64,000 bases of DNA from [Flexibacter] sp. ATCC 35208 (GTDB lineage: Bacteria > Bacteroidota > Bacteroidia > Chitinophagales > Chitinophagaceae): contig NZ_MTKN01000006.1 in assembly GCF_001975825.1 (NCBI RefSeq), positions 1-64,000 on the forward strand, given 5' to 3'. Each line of letters starts with the position of its first letter. Position 1 is the first letter of the stretch. The notes below the pieces were generated by a model. That model had not been told where the DNA came from. It made no database searches and saw only the letters and a program-made list of their open reading frames with translations. Shown one piece after another: positions 1-8,942 of the stretch. Position numbers and translations under genes: made by a program.

Positions 1-1
1 T

Positions 2-3000
2 TTCCTGGCCTCGCATCCGGCGGCAGACGGAGATACGCTGACGTTGACAAAGCAGGTGCCATTGTCAACGGTAAAGCATATTTACTCATTCACGCCTGCG
101 TCTACATCCGTATATTCTCTGGCTGCTGTGGTGGGATCTACCTCCTGGAATGGATCAAGTATTTATTATAACCTTCGTGACAATGCGATATTTAATTTGA
201 GCGTATTGGCAAGGGATGCCAGCATCACTAACGCGACGTTGAATTTATTTGCTAAGCCTGAGCAGATAGAATTGTATAATTCGAATCCTGACAGTGCACA
301 TAGGAACTCTACGTCCAGTGAATTATATGGATATTTTGAACGTTTATTAGGGCCGGTGACAGTGGATAGTACTACCTGGGCAAATCAGCCAGCGGTAACA
401 GAAGTGAACAGGGTTACCATTGGTCCTTTCCCAATAGGATATAGTAATAGTGATTATACAGATCAGGAGTGTACGAACCTGGTGAAAGATCTGTTCAGTG
501 CCTATCTGAACGGTACGAATTATGGCATGCGGCTTAGGTTAAGTGATGAGGATACAGAGAGTAAGGACCTGAAGTCCATTATATTCTGGAACAACAGTAC
601 GACTATAGATTATGATGTTGAGCCACCGTATATAAATGTCACCTATACAGCCAGCCGTTGTGAAGAGTTTACTGCATATGTAAATGAGCAGATGGGCTGG
701 TCTTATACAAAGGCGCAGCTGAATAGTATTATTCAGAGAGCTTGTAGTAGTACGACTGATATATGCGAGTATGTTAGTTATACTTCTTACGATGGAGATC
801 TGTTGTGTGGTAAGTCCACGGCTATTTTTGGTACGGTCAATGATTCCATTACCAATTGTTCAGACACGGCTTTCTTTGCATATACGTTAGCATATGAAAA
901 ATACCATTCGTATCGAGATTCATTAAGGAACAGTTTTGATAAATTATACAGGGATACAGCGTTCGCTGGGGGAGAGCGTGAGTTGTTTACGATGTCTTAT
1001 GCCACAAGTGAGTATCATTATACTTTGTACTATTATGATCAGGCGGGTAACCTGGTGAGGACGGTACCGCCTTCAGGTGTTGTGATCAACCGGGCCGCTT
1101 CCTGGCGGGCTGCGTTGGCAGCAGCACGGGCATCAGGTAGCACTTATGTGCCTGCACATACGCAGGCGACGGAGTATCGGTATAATACGCTGAACCAGGT
1201 GATATCACAGCGGACGCCGGATGGAGGAGTGTCTAATTTCTGGTATGACCGTTTAGGACGGTTGGTTATTTCTCAGAATGCGAAGCAGATAGGTGTAAAT
1301 GCATATAGTTATACCAGCTATGATGGATTAGGACGTATTAGCGAGGTAGGGGAGATTACGAGTTCGACAGCGATGACGAATGATGTCAGCCGGAGTGAGG
1401 CAGGTCTTTCTGCGTGGATGAGTGCTGCCAGAGGGACTCGTACCCAGATTGTCCAAACTATTTATGATACATTGTATACCCCGATATCGGGTACCTATTT
1501 GACGCAGGAGAACCTGAGAAACCGTGTTTCCTGGTCCTCGTATTTTAATACATCCGGGGCGCAGGATTCGATGAATTTTGCTACGGCAACATTTTATAGT
1601 TATGACATACATGGGAATGTGGGTACGCTGTTGCAGGATTATAAGGGCGGGACCATGTCGCGGTTGTATAACCGATTTAAAAAGATTCAGTATAAGTATG
1701 ATCTTATAAGTGGAAAAGTGAATTGGGTAGGTTATCAGCCAGGAGAGAAGGATGCATTTTATCATCGTTATAGTTATGATGCGGAGAACAGGTTGACGAA
1801 TGTTGAGACCAGTCATGATAGTATTTATTGGGAGAATGAAGCCTATTATGAATATTATAAGCATGGACCACTTTCACGTACCGTATTAGGGCAGCAGCAG
1901 GTGCAGGGTGTTGACTATGCATATACATTGCAGGGTTGGCTGAAAGGGGTGAATAGCACAGCCGTTACACCAGTTTTTGATATGGGAGGTGACGGATCCA
2001 GTGGTAGCCAGGTTGCGAAGGATGTGTATGGATTTGGTATTCATTACTATGGTAAGAGGGATTATACACCAATTAATTCTGCTGTTACCCCATTTGCTAC
2101 GGGAATCGGTATAAAGGTGTTGTTTAATGGGAATATAGCTGCTATTAGTCAGAATATTCCATTACTAGGTAAGCCCTTAGAGTATACATATTCATATGAT
2201 GTGCTTAATCGCCTCAAAGGGATGGTGGCTTGTAAGGGATTTGACAGTTTAACGAATGCATGGAACAATTCGTTTGCAACACTTTCTGATTTTAAAGAAA
2301 CGATCAGCTATGATGGGAATGGTAATATCCAGACGTATGTACGGCATGGGAATAACACTTTTGCAGGTTCACCATTGGCGATGGATAGCCTTGTATATAA
2401 TTATCGTCCGGGTACCAATAAGCTGAGCTATGTAACAGATGCTGTAGATTCTTCTTATTATGGGAATGATATAGATAATCAGGATGCCGGGAATTATGCT
2501 TATGATAGTATAGGTAATGTACTCTCCGATGTCAGGGCCGGAGTTGATAGTATTAAATGGACTATGTATGGTAAGATTGCGCGTATATATAAGCATAATG
2601 GAAAGGTAATTTCTTATAGTTATGATGCGGGGGGAAATCGGATCAGCAAGACGGTAGATAGCCTTCAAACCTGGTATGTACGTGATGCAGGCGGAAATGT
2701 GCTGAGTGTTTACAATTATGGTGATACAGCAATCAACAGTGGAGATTTAAGCCAGACGGAGGCACATTTGTATGGAAGCAGCCGGTTGGGCATGGCCACG
2801 ATGACTGTCAATGTAGAGGATACGACAGCTGGGGCAACAACGAATATTACGGGACTAGGTACGGGGAAAAATATTATTTTTAGGAGGGGTAAGAAGTTCT
2901 TTGAATTAACGAACCATTTGGGGAATGTTCTGGCTACGGTGTCGGATCGTAAAATACAGGTAAGTGGAAATGGTACAACGGTAGATTATTACAATGCAGA

Positions 3001-4054
3001 TGTAGTGTCTGCGCAGGATTATTACCCTTTCGGAATGATACAGCCTGGTAGAAGCTATAATGCTGGAGGGTATAGGTATGGGTTTAATGGGAAAGAGAAT
3101 GATAATGAGGTGAAGGGAGAGGGGAATCAGATTGCCTTTGAAGCTCGGGCATATGATTCTCGAGTAGGGAAATTTTTGTCTATTGACCCATTAACCAAGA
3201 ACTATCCAAATAATTCTCCTTATATTTTTGGGGCTAATAACCCAGTTACTTTTATAGATGCGCTTGGAATGTGGCCTGATTGGCCTGGTTGGCTTAGTTT
3301 GCCAGATCATGCTCCTACGAATACGTGGGAATACATGCAAGCCGCATTTTGCGATGCGTGTCAATTTGTACAGGAAGGTAGACTTACTGGTTGGACAGAG
3401 GCCGGAAGATATAGGCAAGGCGTGGCATATAATGCAACGATGTCCACATTAGCAGGTTCTGTAAATGGAAATCTTAGCAATTATAGTTTTGGCCTTTTGA
3501 ATAGATCAGCGGAGAGTATTGGAATAAATGATGATTACGCTGGTTATTATGATAATGCGACCCTAATAACAACATTATTACATGGTGTATCTGGTGGTAC
3601 GGGTACATCTCCCCGAACAGCTTTTGCTAGTAGCGGAGAGGCTGTTGTTGCCAACGCGGCAAGCCTGAAAATTAATCCTTCAACAGTTGTATTAGCGGAA
3701 AAAATAAAAAATAAGGTGGATGGTGATGCAAGAGAAGATGCTGAATTTGAAAGTCTGAAAAAACAAAATCCTGATGCAAAGGTTTGGAGGGAGCGATATT
3801 TGCGTGATGCAAATGGGAAGATTGTAAAAGATCCTATTACAGGAACGGGAAGGAGAATTGATTTTAGTGTTGTAATGAATGATAAAGTGAGTAATTTAGT
3901 CGAAGTAACCAGTCTTACAGCTAACAAAGGTCCTCAGGCTTTAAAAGAAGAACGAATTAGAGAAGCTGGTGGTACATATATTAAAGCCCCTGGTTACAAA
4001 GGTATATTATATCCGGTTCAAGATATTGTAACACAATTTAGTAGACGTAAATAA
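2..4054 (+). CDS. Rhs/YD-repeat polymorphic toxin, 5' end outside window
   Basis: The reading frame is open to the left edge, so the gene starts upstream; the TTG at 44 is not a convincing start. About 1,350 residues are visible. Many YD-type repeats (such as YSYDAENRLT and YDSIGNVLSD) run to about residue 950. They are followed by the Rhs core signature: NHLGNVLATVSDRK, then YYPFGM, GFNGKENDNE, and finally DPLTKNYPNNSPYIFGANNP near residue 1050. Everything after the core is a variable C-terminus, as known for polymorphic toxins. Its last ~110 residues carry a GRRIDFSVV strand, then LVEVTS, then a lysine-containing helix, which resembles a restriction-endonuclease-fold toxin (PD-(D/E)xK, with EVTS in place of ExK). 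Nuclease activity is inferred. Rhs proteins of Bacteroidota are usually exported contact-dependent effectors. The next gene begins on the last base of its stop codon and is the likely immunity gene. Confidence 0.93.
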   Translation, partial: FLASHPAADGDTLTLTKQVPLSTVKHIYSFTPASTSVYSLAAVVGSTSWNGSSIYYNLRDNAIFNLSVLARDASITNATLNLFAKPEQIELYNSNPDSAHRNSTSSELYGYFERLLGPVTVDSTTWANQPAVTEVNRVTIGPFPIGYSNSDYTDQECTNLVKDLFSAYLNGTNYGMRLRLSDEDTESKDLKSIIFWNNSTTIDYDVEPPYINVTYTASRCEEFTAYVNEQMGWSYTKAQLNSIIQRACSSTTDICEYVSYTSYDGDLLCGKSTAIFGTVNDSITNCSDTAFFAYTLAYEKYHSYRDSLRNSFDKLYRDTAFAGGERELFTMSYATSEYHYTLYYYDQAGNLVRTVPPSGVVINRAASWRAALAAARASGSTYVPAHTQATEYRYNTLNQVISQRTPDGGVSNFWYDRLGRLVISQNAKQIGVNAYSYTSYDGLGRISEVGEITSSTAMTNDVSRSEAGLSAWMSAARGTRTQIVQTIYDTLYTPISGTYLTQENLRNRVSWSSYFNTSGAQDSMNFATATFYSYDIHGNVGTLLQDYKGGTMSRLYNRFKKIQYKYDLISGKVNWVGYQPGEKDAFYHRYSYDAENRLTNVETSHDSIYWENEAYYEYYKHGPLSRTVLGQQQVQGVDYAYTLQGWLKGVNSTAVTPVFDMGGDGSSGSQVAKDVYGFGIHYYGKRDYTPINSAVTPFATGIGIKVLFNGNIAAISQNIPLLGKPLEYTYSYDVLNRLKGMVACKGFDSLTNAWNNSFATLSDFKETISYDGNGNIQTYVRHGNNTFAGSPLAMDSLVYNYRPGTNKLSYVTDAVDSSYYGNDIDNQDAGNYAYDSIGNVLSDVRAGVDSIKWTMYGKIARIYKHNGKVISYSYDAGGNRISKTVDSLQTWYVRDAGGNVLSVYNYGDTAINSGDLSQTEAHLYGSSRLGMATMTVNVEDTTAGATTNITGLGTGKNIIFRRGKKFFELTNHLGNVLATVSDRKIQVSGNGTTVDYYNADVVSAQDYYPFGMIQPGRSYNAGGYRYGFNGKENDNEVKGEGNQIAFEARAYDSRVGKFLSIDPLTKNYPNNSPYIFGANNPVTFIDALGMWPDWPGWLSLPDHAPTNTWEYMQAAFCDACQFVQEGRLTGWTEAGRYRQGVAYNATMSTLAGSVNGNLSNYSFGLLNRSAESIGINDDYAGYYDNATLITTLLHGVSGGTGTSPRTAFASSGEAVVANAASLKINPSTVVLAEKIKNKVDGDAREDAEFESLKKQNPDAKVWRERYLRDANGKIVKDPITGTGRRIDFSVVMNDKVSNLVEVTSLTANKGPQALKEERIREAGGTYIKAPGYKGILYPVQDIVTQFSRRK

Positions 4055-4380
4055 TGAAAGATTTTACAATTGATAAAGCTAGTTGGCAAACTCAGAGACC
4101 TAGAAATTATGAGTTTGATAATACTATAGTTTATAAGTATTTCCGAAGTATTATTGATTACATGGCAGCAAAAGGGTTGTTAAATAATCCAATACTTGCA
4201 GCTGATCAGGAGGTGACAGATGATACCCGGATCATGGCATCTGATTTGACGGAAGAAGGTCTTGTATTTGTAAAGGCTGTTTACGACAAATGGATAGGCA
4301 AGGTGGTTGATGGGAAAATTTCTCCGGATGATTATAAATTATTAGATAAGGCTTTAAAAAAGATTCGGGAGTCCCAATAA
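4054..4380 (+). CDS. candidate immunity protein for the upstream Rhs toxin
   Basis: This 108-residue, acidic, soluble protein has no signal peptide or membrane segment. Its ATG shares one base with the toxin stop codon (TAATG), so the two are probably translationally coupled. In polymorphic toxin loci the small gene directly behind the variable toxin tip normally encodes the cognate inhibitor, and that position is the only basis for the call. The C-terminal half (DLTEEGLVFVKAVYDKW and following) looks helical. I do not recognise a named immunity family. A strong hairpin follows within 35 bp, closing the transcript. Confidence 0.75.
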   Translation: MKDFTIDKASWQTQRPRNYEFDNTIVYKYFRSIIDYMAAKGLLNNPILAADQEVTDDTRIMASDLTEEGLVFVKAVYDKWIGKVVDGKISPDDYKLLDKALKKIRESQ

Positions 4381-4412
4381 CTGAAGGAGGTGCCTAAAAA
4401 AGCAACAAAATT

Positions 4413-4457
4413 ATTAATAGATCCTTTTTTCTGAAAAATATAAAAGGATCTATTAAT
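4413..4457 (+). terminator. 16-bp perfect inverted repeat, likely Rho-independent terminator
   Basis: The arms at 4413-4428 and 4442-4457 are exact reverse complements around a 13-nt loop, and the stem contains T and A runs. It lies 33 bp after the immunity gene and most likely ends the rhs-immunity transcript. Confidence 0.75.
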
Positions 4458-4520
4458 TCTAATTTGGCAAGTTAAAACGGATAAAAAAAACGGAACTTAG
4501 TATTGTGTAAATCAATACAC

Positions 4521-4640
4521 TAAATAAATAGATATAAAGAAGGAGTGATAATAAAGTATCAAAAAATGAATGTTTGACTTTCTGAGATAACTTAAAAAAA
4601 TAACCCGCTGAAAATCAATCATTCAGCGGGTTATAAAGAG
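4521..4640. repeat. integrase 3' flank, copy 1 of a diverged duplication
   Basis: This ~120-bp stretch matches 5648-5768 by eye at roughly 70 percent, in the same orientation. Shared landmarks are the AAATAGATA block, the AATAAAG block, the GACTTT-TGAGA block and the terminal hairpin. It suggests that a second integrase gene with the same 3' flank once lay here, or that a recombination event duplicated the end. Confidence 0.65.
4600..4634 (-). terminator. terminator of the truncated integrase
   Basis: The arms TAACCCGCTGAA (4601-4612) and its exact complement (4622-4633) enclose a 9-nt loop. Read on the minus strand the stem is followed by seven T's. The integrase stop codon lies inside the stem, so the shortened reading frame runs into its own terminator. 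Confidence 0.8.
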
Positions 4641-5468
4641 TTCTATTCTTTTGTTGCCCTTGTGTAATTCGGATTTCTGAAGGGCTTTAAGATCACTGTA
4701 ATAAAATCCTGTGTAAACCTGCAACAAAAATATATCCCGAACCTTACCCAGTTTTTGGTTGGCGTCATTGAATGTAAATTCCTTCCATGCTTTTATTTCA
4801 TTCACATACAGGTGATCTTTAAGCGTCTTCCCTCTGGAAATATGAATGTTTGAAAAGATTGCGTCCTCCTGTAAAGGACTTAGATATCCATACAACTGTG
4901 CCCAATGAATTACTTTTCTATAAGCATTGAAATAGCCAAAGATCGTAGATGCTTTAAGGTGCATTTCTTTTTTCAAAAACTTACAAAGCTCCAAAAGCAA
5001 TTTTTCATTTAAGTCATAGAAAAATAACTCATGACGAAACTTATTCAGAGCAATAAGCGCAGATTTATAGCGACCAATGGTAGCTGGTTGAAGCGCTTCT
5101 GGAGGATCGATGATGATTTGGTTGAAGTAGGTGTTTAATATGGATGAACAAGCTTCCTTTTGAAGCTCCTTAAGGATGATTGCAAAGGTCAACTGTCGTT
5201 TAGCAGTGTAGTACCTTTTATTTAGTTCACGCAATAATGTGAGTGTGTTATCAATAGCATTATTAATTTCAAAGTGGTAAGGATGACTTGGTTTAACCCA
5301 GGCATTCTCTTTCCCACTCCATTCGTCTACCGTCACTTTTTGAGGCAGCTTTACGTCGTGGTAACGACAACTTTTTCCAATACGTATTCGGATATGAATT
5401 TTATAGCGCCCGTTTTGGTTAATATGATTTCGCCAATTATGTACGGGACGAAAATCAGGTATTTCCAT
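4623..5468 (-). pseudogene. tyrosine recombinase/integrase, C-terminally truncated
   Basis: The N-terminal arm-binding region (about residues 10-85) and a core-binding SAM-like domain (about 105-205) fit Bacteroidota phage/ICE integrases. The catalytic domain starts but ends at about residue 281, soon after TGFYYSDL. In active members this motif is TGLRYSDL, so the first catalytic arginine is replaced. The HxxR and the tyrosine nucleophile segments are missing; family members are usually about 400 residues. The start is set at 5468 because AAGGAGG lies 5 bp before that ATG; a longer reading to 5501 lacks such a site. It should be inactive as a recombinase. It marks the edge of an old insertion that probably includes the decayed methylase genes to the right. 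Confidence 0.85.
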
Positions 5469-5647
5469 AAAGGCCTCCTTTCTTGCGCTAATGCAGTACA
5501 AATTTCGTCAAAAAGGATAGATTTTGATTAAGTGATTCTATTATTAGATTGCCTATAAAGTGTAAAAAAAAGTGTAAAACAATACAAGGCTAATGAGATG
5601 AAAAAGTAAGGTCATCAAAAGAGCAGAATGCGAGAAGGAGTTTGATA

Positions 5648-5768
5648 ATTAAATAGATACAAAAAAGAACTAGTAATAAAGCATCGAAAAGTTCAAGATT
5701 CGACTTTTTGAGAGGTTACAATCTAAAAAAAATAAACCGCTGAGAATGAATTCTTCAGCGGTTTAAAA
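5648..5768. repeat. integrase 3' flank, copy 2 of a diverged duplication
   Basis: This matches 4521-4640 in order and orientation, including the closing hairpin, but no integrase coding sequence lies to its right. The rest of the gap 5502-6058 holds paired GTGTAAAA repeats near 5560-5580 and 5838-5862, which could be integrase binding sites or relics, and no coding sequence I can support. Confidence 0.6.
5733..5765. terminator. hairpin, second copy of the integrase-type terminator
   Basis: TAAACCGCTGA (5733-5743) pairs exactly with 5755-5765 around an 11-nt loop. A-rich and T-rich tracts lie on both sides, so it could work in either direction. It is the counterpart of the hairpin at 4600-4634. 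Confidence 0.65.
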
Positions 5769-6058
5769 AAAGATTCGTTTTTTCGGGTTGCCTGAATGTG
5801 GTTTGAATCATGTATGATAATCAGTTAGTTGTGAGAATGGTGTAAAACAAGGTGTAAAACAGCAAAAAGGACCTATTATTCGAGTTTTAGAGCTAAATTT
5901 ATAGGTTTATCTACTTACGCATTTTTATCGCCGATTATCAACACCATGCCAAATTTTTCACTCTTCATTGAAATTGGTCAATTTCGGTGGATAACTTTTT
6001 AAGAGGAATTATATATTATGGCTAAAAATGTAGTTGAACGACTATAAAATAATGAACT

Positions 6059-6751
6059 ATGGGCCAATGGCATACCCTACACCTATTTGATGATAAGCGC
6101 TTCTATACTGACACTGTTCCGCTGCTCAAAGGTCAGCAGGGAGATATTCAGGCGTATTATATCATGTATGAACAAACTTGTACTAAAGGAATATGCGATA
6201 TTCCATTAGCAGAACTTGTAGCCGTCTTTAACCAGCTTAAAGGCTACCGGCTGGATTATCTTCCATTTATGGAGGTGATCCACAAGGAATGGTATCCATT
6301 TCTGTCTACCCTTCCATGGACTTATCACCTGTCTGCCTTCTTTGAGTATGTCGTATTCTCTCATTGCGCAGACTATGCGCCATACTTCCGATTAGGAAAA
6401 CATGCTGCTTTACATCGCATGCCGGGAATCAACAGCAATGGTCTGAGCTATGAGATCCTTGGTGAATTAAGCATGATTTACCCAGGCATCTTCACCGTTG
6501 AAGGAATGGGCGTAACAGGTTGGATCACCAGTGAGGAAGTGAAAGAGCTACTAGCAGGATTAAAAAATGAAGAAACTATTAACGATATAGAAGACTTCAT
6601 TGCCTTCCTGGAAGTGAGTGCCTCTCTGGACATGGGCATCATAGCGGGGGTAGATCTCCGGGAAGATGCACTCAGGAAATTACCTTCATTTAAATTCAGT
6701 AAGAGAGACATGTGGGACTTGCAACTGATAGAAAGACTCGCAATCGAATAA
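6059..6751 (+). CDS. hypothetical protein, 230 residues
   Basis: This is a soluble protein rich in aromatic residues, with no signal peptide or membrane segment. I do not recognise a family. The first half has repeated W, Y and F clusters (PWTYHLSAFFEYVVF). The C-terminal half carries an acidic helix (SEEVKELLAGLKNEETINDIEDF). ATG 6059 is preceded by AATAATGAACT, without a clear ribosome site, which is normal for Bacteroidota. It stands alone on the plus strand between the integrase relic and the decayed methylase region. A single-gene cargo or an orphan immunity protein are possible but unsupported roles. Confidence 0.7.
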   Translation: MGQWHTLHLFDDKRFYTDTVPLLKGQQGDIQAYYIMYEQTCTKGICDIPLAELVAVFNQLKGYRLDYLPFMEVIHKEWYPFLSTLPWTYHLSAFFEYVVFSHCADYAPYFRLGKHAALHRMPGINSNGLSYEILGELSMIYPGIFTVEGMGVTGWITSEEVKELLAGLKNEETINDIEDFIAFLEVSASLDMGIIAGVDLREDALRKLPSFKFSKRDMWDLQLIERLAIE

Positions 6752-7162
6752 TGTATAATCCTGGTTAATAATCGGTTGAGATGCTATAGCGGATGATCTA
6801 ATATTGATTTTAGGGATATCAAATGGTCTGGTTACCATTTAGAACAAAAATGTCAATAAAGGTTGCGCGTATGGATTGCTTGTGGATATGGTCTGTGAAT
6901 GGTTTCGATAAGGTGAATATTCAAGAACCTATACCCAAAGCAGACTTTCTCTTAATTGCGCTCTGCTAACTGCAGAACGCTGACTTCGCAGCTGTACTGG
7001 AGCAGTTGAAGGCGTTCCTCACCCAGCAAATGTTTGTTGATATTCGGTGCCCCTGGGATGGGGCAAATTCATTCCCAGGCGTTTACTATAGGACAACGAC
7101 TGTGCGCAAGCAAATGCTTGTTATTATTATATCCGATTCAGATAATAGATATGCAAGTATCT
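6752..7162. other. gap with no supportable gene
   Basis: No convincing coding region. A short open minus-strand segment around 6968-7070, ending in LQLAERN and a stop, may be the last residues of a lost gene. Gene debris is expected beside the pseudogene that follows. Confidence 0.4.
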
Positions 7163-7757
7163 TCATAATGTATGGCAATTCCCGGAGCATTCGTTTTCCC
7201 ACAATTCATCCTGTTTATTAAATACTACCTGTTCCAATGGCTGTAGACTACGATGGATATAGCATTGCTTTTTTATTCCTTTATTCGTACTGTCTCTGAT
7301 AGCGTAGTTTACCTGTGCCGTATCATTGAAACATTTTAACCGCTCGTAGGAATTTTTACTCCATGCGTAACCTGTGAATGGATAAGTATGTATTTTCCAG
7401 CTAGATGTAGGCTGCGACATCCGATCAATCTCATCAGTTGTAATTCCTTTCCAGATGGAAGTAAGTGGCCGGCGTTGATATGGCCGAAGCCCATACAAGG
7501 ATCGGATCACCTTATCTACGACTGCAATCTTGTATTCGGAAGTACATTGACGTCTGAGCATTCCCGGCTTCACATTGTCATTTCTTACAAAGCATGGAAT
7601 AGAAGCAAAACGCTGTTGAGTACTGTTTGATTGTTTCAGCAGATCTTTGTATAAGTTTTTATCTGTTGCAATGATAATGGGAATGCCCTTATTATTTATT
7701 GCCCATTGTTGCAGAAACTGTAAGTACTGATATGTAGCTTTGGATTTGAATTTTACC
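7163..7757 (-). pseudogene. degraded PAPS-reductase-like (PP-loop) phage-type protein
   Basis: The continuous minus frame from about 7757 reads KATYQYLQFLQQW, then IIIATDKNLYKDLL, then RRQCTSEYKI, IRSLYGL, then IWKGITTDEIDRM, and ends ELWENECSGNC. These match the middle and end of the phage/ICE adenine-nucleotide alpha-hydrolase (PAPS-reductase-like) proteins of Bacteroidota as I know them. The N-terminal PP-loop is gone: a stop lies just before the KATYQ segment. The cysteine-rich 'CxxCPY' segment expected between YERL and the C-terminus is deleted, so the frame jumps directly to AIRDSTNKGIK. It is therefore a broken gene. It sits downstream of the Dam-type methylase on the same strand, which is a common pairing in phage and ICE cargo. 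Confidence 0.72.
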
Positions 7758-7788
7758 GGTCAAGTCTATGGACAGCCAGGCACCCCTT

Positions 7789-8613
7789 TTAGAATAGTTT
7801 AATTTCCCCTGGTTTTTCCGGTAATTTATAATTAGCTGTTAATACCTCTGTTTTAGGCTTAGTTTTCCCGTTCCTATTATTAACGATTACAGTTTTTTCT
7901 ATTTGTATTTGATGCCACCCGTATCGCTCGACGAACTCCTGTAATGCAGTTGAGGGATATGAACTTAGTAGAAATTTCCCTTCAATGTGAGCTAATGTTT
8001 CAAGAAGCAATAAATAGTCTGATTCAGTATATCCCTTGTAATGTCCAAGATTTGAATTAAAGTAAGGCGGATCACAATAGAAGAATGAATCAACACTGTC
8101 TCGTGACTTAATAATATAAAGTGCATCACAATTTTCTAATTGAACACGTTCCAGCCTTTTGCTATATTGACTAGTGAATTCAAGTTTATTGAATGAAATT
8201 TTTCTTGCAGAATTATTTACCAATATGTCATATCCCCAGGTGCTATCAAACTTAGAACTAAATGCCTGGTTGCTTAACACCCAAACTGCCCAGGCTCTTT
8301 GCACATCAGAAAATAAATCGGGATAATTATAAATTAATACAGCATGGTCGAATTGCCTTCGTGAATGAAGTGTTTTACTTACCATGGCATATAATAAATC
8401 GAATTTTTCTTTTACAACGTAGTAGAAGTTAATCAATTCACCATTGGTATCATTGAGAACCTCAGCATTAGATGGTGCCTTGGCAAAGAAGACGGCAGCC
8501 CCGCCAACGAAGGGTTCTGCATACAAAATGTGTTCTGGAATTAGCAGAATAATAATTGGGGTAAGTCTCTGTTTGCCCCCATAGTACGTGATCATTGTTT
8601 TCATACCTCTCAT
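7789..8613 (-). CDS. D12-class DNA adenine N6-methyltransferase (Dam-like)
   Basis: This 274-residue protein would transfer a methyl group from S-adenosylmethionine to adenine in DNA. The N-terminal YYGGKQRL and PFVGGAAVFF (about residues 34-43) form the SAM-binding region. DPPY at 181-184 is the catalytic motif IV, and the order motif I, target recognition, motif IV is that of the alpha/Dam class. The length is normal and all key motifs are present, so it may be active. Starts at 8613 or 8604 are both possible; the second has GAGAGGT just before it. It follows the 75-residue ORF by 12 bp and precedes the PAPS-reductase pseudogene. No restriction endonuclease lies next to it, so it is an orphan methylase, most likely phage- or ICE-derived. 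Confidence 0.9.
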   Translation of the reverse strand: MRGMKTMITYYGGKQRLTPIIILLIPEHILYAEPFVGGAAVFFAKAPSNAEVLNDTNGELINFYYVVKEKFDLLYAMVSKTLHSRRQFDHAVLIYNYPDLFSDVQRAWAVWVLSNQAFSSKFDSTWGYDILVNNSARKISFNKLEFTSQYSKRLERVQLENCDALYIIKSRDSVDSFFYCDPPYFNSNLGHYKGYTESDYLLLLETLAHIEGKFLLSSYPSTALQEFVERYGWHQIQIEKTVIVNNRNGKTKPKTEVLTANYKLPEKPGEIKLF

Positions 8614-8625
8614 ATTTCTACATCC

Positions 8626-8853
8626 TCATTGAAAGTACCCGTTTGTTGAACCTTCATAAATAGTTACTGATTGATAGGTGATTTCATGTTGTGATGATTT
8701 AGTAAGCGGTTCTAACTGATTTAAATTTATGTTTACCAGATGAGAAAAAGCAGCGCGTAAAGATGGATAATAATGCCTTTCTGTTATTCTTGGCTGCAAC
8801 CACTTCTCATCTACCTGATACGGTTGGTTGAAATTTACTCCCAAAAGCGCCAA
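8626..8853 (-). CDS. small hypothetical protein upstream of the Dam-like methylase
   Basis: This 75-residue soluble protein begins MALLGVNFNQPYQVDEKW and has no recognisable domain. Its stop is 12 bp before the methylase start on the same strand, so the two are probably co-transcribed. It may be a shortened remnant of a longer protein, but the start region looks intact. The function is unknown. Confidence 0.5.
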   Translation of the reverse strand: MALLGVNFNQPYQVDEKWLQPRITERHYYPSLRAAFSHLVNINLNQLEPLTKSSQHEITYQSVTIYEGSTNGYFQ

Positions 8854-8942
8854 CCTCTATTCGCTTTCAAGTTTATCCATAATTTTAATAAGGAATTTTT
8901 ACAAATAAATCCTGTAGTTACAGAGCGCATTATTCAGCCGGT

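Noticed and set aside
5..43. A possible start codon for the Rhs gene at the left edge (TTG 44).
   Set aside because: The frame is open to position 2, and the residues before 44 look coding, so the gene starts outside.
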